Source: Verrucomicrobiales bacterium (lineage in GTDB: Bacteria; Verrucomicrobiota; Verrucomicrobiia; Verrucomicrobiales; DEV007). Taken from it: DNA of 5,788 nucleotides. A program made the position numbers and the translations under genes. How positions within the stretch are numbered: the stretch's first letter is position 1; the number at the start of each line of letters is the position of its first letter. Under the pieces are notes generated by a model. That model worked only from the letters and a program-made list of their open reading frames with translations, was not told the origin of the DNA and searched no databases. The stretch covers positions 1-5,788 of the forward strand of contig JALRFZ010000127.1 of NCBI GenBank assembly GCA_023253615.1, in the 5' to 3' direction. Below, in pieces: positions 4,689 to 5,788 of the stretch.

Positions 4689-5788
4689 ATGTCATCAAAT
4701 CCAAGCACTTGCACGACCAGTCCGAACGAGATCCAGCTGATCCTCGGCGCGTCGCACCGCGATCCTTTCTCCTTCCTCGGCCTGCACGAGAACCCCGCGG
4801 GCGCCGGCCTGGTGCTGCGCGTTTTCCGCCCCTTCACGGCGGGAGTGAAGGTGTCGGCGGAGGGTGGCGAGGCGGTGGAAATGAAGTGCCTCCATCGCGA
4901 GGGGTTTTATGAATTGCTCTTTCCGGACCGGGAGGAACCTTTCGCCTACCGGCTCATCTTCACCTTCGGGGAGGTCGTGACCGAGCCCCTTGTCGATCCC
5001 TATTCCTACGGCCCCGTCCTGGGCGAGCAGGATGTCTATTTCCTCGGCGAAGGCACCCACCGCCTTCTCTGGAAGGCGATGGGGGCGCACCCGCGGACCT
5101 TCGGCGGGGTGGACGGGGTGGCCTTCGCGGTCTGGGCGCCGAACGCCCATCGCGTGAGCGTGATCGGCGACTTCAACGGCTGGGATGGCCGGGTCCATCC
5201 GATGCGCAACCACAACGGGGTCTGGGAGATCTTCCTGCCGCATGTCGTTCCGGGAGACCTCTACAAATTCGAGATCGTCGGGGCCGGAGGAGGGCTCTGC
5301 GCCAAGAGCGATCCCTTTGCCTTCTTCTCCCAACACGGTCCCGAGACCGCCAGCATCGTCCACGACCTGGGCCGCTACACGTGGAACGACGGCGAGTGGA
5401 TGGCGAAACGGGCCACGTGCGACCCCTACCACGGCCCCATGTCGATCTACGAGGTGCATCTCGGCTCGTGGAAGCGGCGTCATGAGGACGGGGACCGCTT
5501 CCTCACCTACCGCGAGCTGGCCGACGAACTCGTCGATTACGCGGTCGACATGGGTTACACCCACCTCGAGCTGATGCCGGTGGCGGAGTATCCCTTCGAC
5601 GGATCGTGGGGCTACCAGGGCTGCGGTTATTTCGCGCCGACGAGCCGCTTCGGCTCGCCCGACGAGTTCCGCTATTTCGTGGACCGCTGCCACCAGCGCG
5701 GCCTCGGGGTGATCCTCGACGCAGACCGTGACGCGCAAGCAGCCTATCGCAGCGCCGCTGATGCGATATCGAAATCCGAACTAGCCCG
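4689..5788 (+). CDS. glgB: 1,4-alpha-glucan (glycogen) branching enzyme, N-terminal half, disrupted or chimeric after about base 5720
   Basis: GlgB cuts alpha-1,4-glucan chains and rejoins them by alpha-1,6 links during glycogen synthesis in the cytoplasm. Residues 13-115 are the N1 domain (HRDPFSFLGLHE, VLRVFRPFTAG, VDPYSYGPVLGEQD). Residues 140-225 are the CBM48/N2 beta-sandwich (FAVWAPNAHRVSVIGDFNGW, GDLYKFEI). The GH13 barrel begins with MSIYEVHLGSWKRR (about 251) and reaches THLELMPVAEYPFDGSWGYQ and GVILD (340-344). In the family GVILD is followed by W-V-P-x-H-F-P; here the frame instead reads ADRDAQAAYRS and continues to the edge with no GlgB similarity. The catalytic Asp and Glu blocks are not present. 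A normal enzyme has about 650-750 residues. The ATG at 4689 is preferred; in-frame ATGs at 4683 and 4617 are alternatives, and none has a good ribosome binding site. Residues up to 344 are secure; the remainder may not belong to this gene. Confidence 0.9.
   Translation, partial: MSSNPSTCTTSPNEIQLILGASHRDPFSFLGLHENPAGAGLVLRVFRPFTAGVKVSAEGGEAVEMKCLHREGFYELLFPDREEPFAYRLIFTFGEVVTEPLVDPYSYGPVLGEQDVYFLGEGTHRLLWKAMGAHPRTFGGVDGVAFAVWAPNAHRVSVIGDFNGWDGRVHPMRNHNGVWEIFLPHVVPGDLYKFEIVGAGGGLCAKSDPFAFFSQHGPETASIVHDLGRYTWNDGEWMAKRATCDPYHGPMSIYEVHLGSWKRRHEDGDRFLTYRELADELVDYAVDMGYTHLELMPVAEYPFDGSWGYQGCGYFAPTSRFGSPDEFRYFVDRCHQRGLGVILDADRDAQAAYRSAADAISKSELA
5721..5788. other. Foreign-looking 68-base tail joined to glgB
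   Basis: From 5721 the encoded sequence no longer matches GlgB, although it stays open in the glgB frame (reading A, D, R, D, A, Q, A, A, Y and so on). The composition shifts towards alternating short codons such as GCA, GAC, CAA, ATA and AAA, which are rarer in the preceding gene. No terminal inverted repeat, target-site duplication or transposase fragment can be seen in so short a stretch. It may be the edge of an inserted element, a rearrangement breakpoint, or a chimeric read or contig end. Confidence 0.55.

Noticed and set aside
4695..5738. Long minus-strand open frame (347 codons) opposite glgB
   Set aside because: The plus strand matches GlgB across N1, CBM48 and the start of GH13. 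The antisense frame is low-complexity, rich in V, A, E and H, with no domain, and it begins inside the foreign tail.
1..5788. CRISPR array, insertion sequence or tandem repeats
   Set aside because: Reading both strands showed no regularly spaced direct repeats, no transposase-like coding region and no long inverted repeats.

Overview
The window is GC-rich bacterial DNA that looks like a member of the Verrucomicrobiota. The main reasons are an ECF sigma factor and a membrane anti-sigma-like protein in an overlapping gene pair, followed by a secreted SGNH-hydrolase-like gene. This arrangement is common in Verrucomicrobia and Planctomycetes, as are small proteins rich in W/A helices and exported proteins with tRNA_anti-like OB folds. 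The assignment rests on protein style and layout, not on a database search.

Left part, minus strand (about 2358 down to 1): a four-gene run reading right to left. It holds an ECF sigma factor (1762-2358), a single-pass membrane anti-sigma-like protein with a probable jelly-roll ectodomain (693-1772, overlapping the sigma gene by 11 bases), an 83-residue protein of unknown function (429-680) and the N-terminal part of a secreted SGNH/GDSL-type hydrolase (396 down to the window edge). The gaps of 12 and 32 bases suggest one operon. The simplest reading is a cell-surface signalling unit: the ectodomain senses something outside the cytoplasmic membrane and releases sigma, and an exported esterase may be among the outputs.

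Middle: a divergent plus-strand gene (2480-3214) encodes an exported protein with a coiled coil and a tRNA_anti-like OB fold. It converges on a minus-strand tRNA-Gly with anticodon CCC and an encoded CCA end (3232-3305). Upstream of the tRNA on the same strand is an RNA m5U methyltransferase of the TrmA/RlmD family (3386-4606) with TRAM domain, iron-sulfur cysteines and all catalytic motifs intact.

Right part, plus strand: the N-terminal half of a glycogen branching enzyme, glgB (from 4689), divergent from the methyltransferase. Its sequence follows the family closely up to residue 344, then changes abruptly at about base 5721 to unrelated sequence for the last 68 bases. This is the oddest point in the window: either a real breakpoint (insertion or rearrangement) or a chimeric contig end.

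No CRISPR array, insertion sequence, rRNA or clear Rho-independent terminator was seen. No stretch over 300 bases lacks a gene; the gaps are 121 bases at most.
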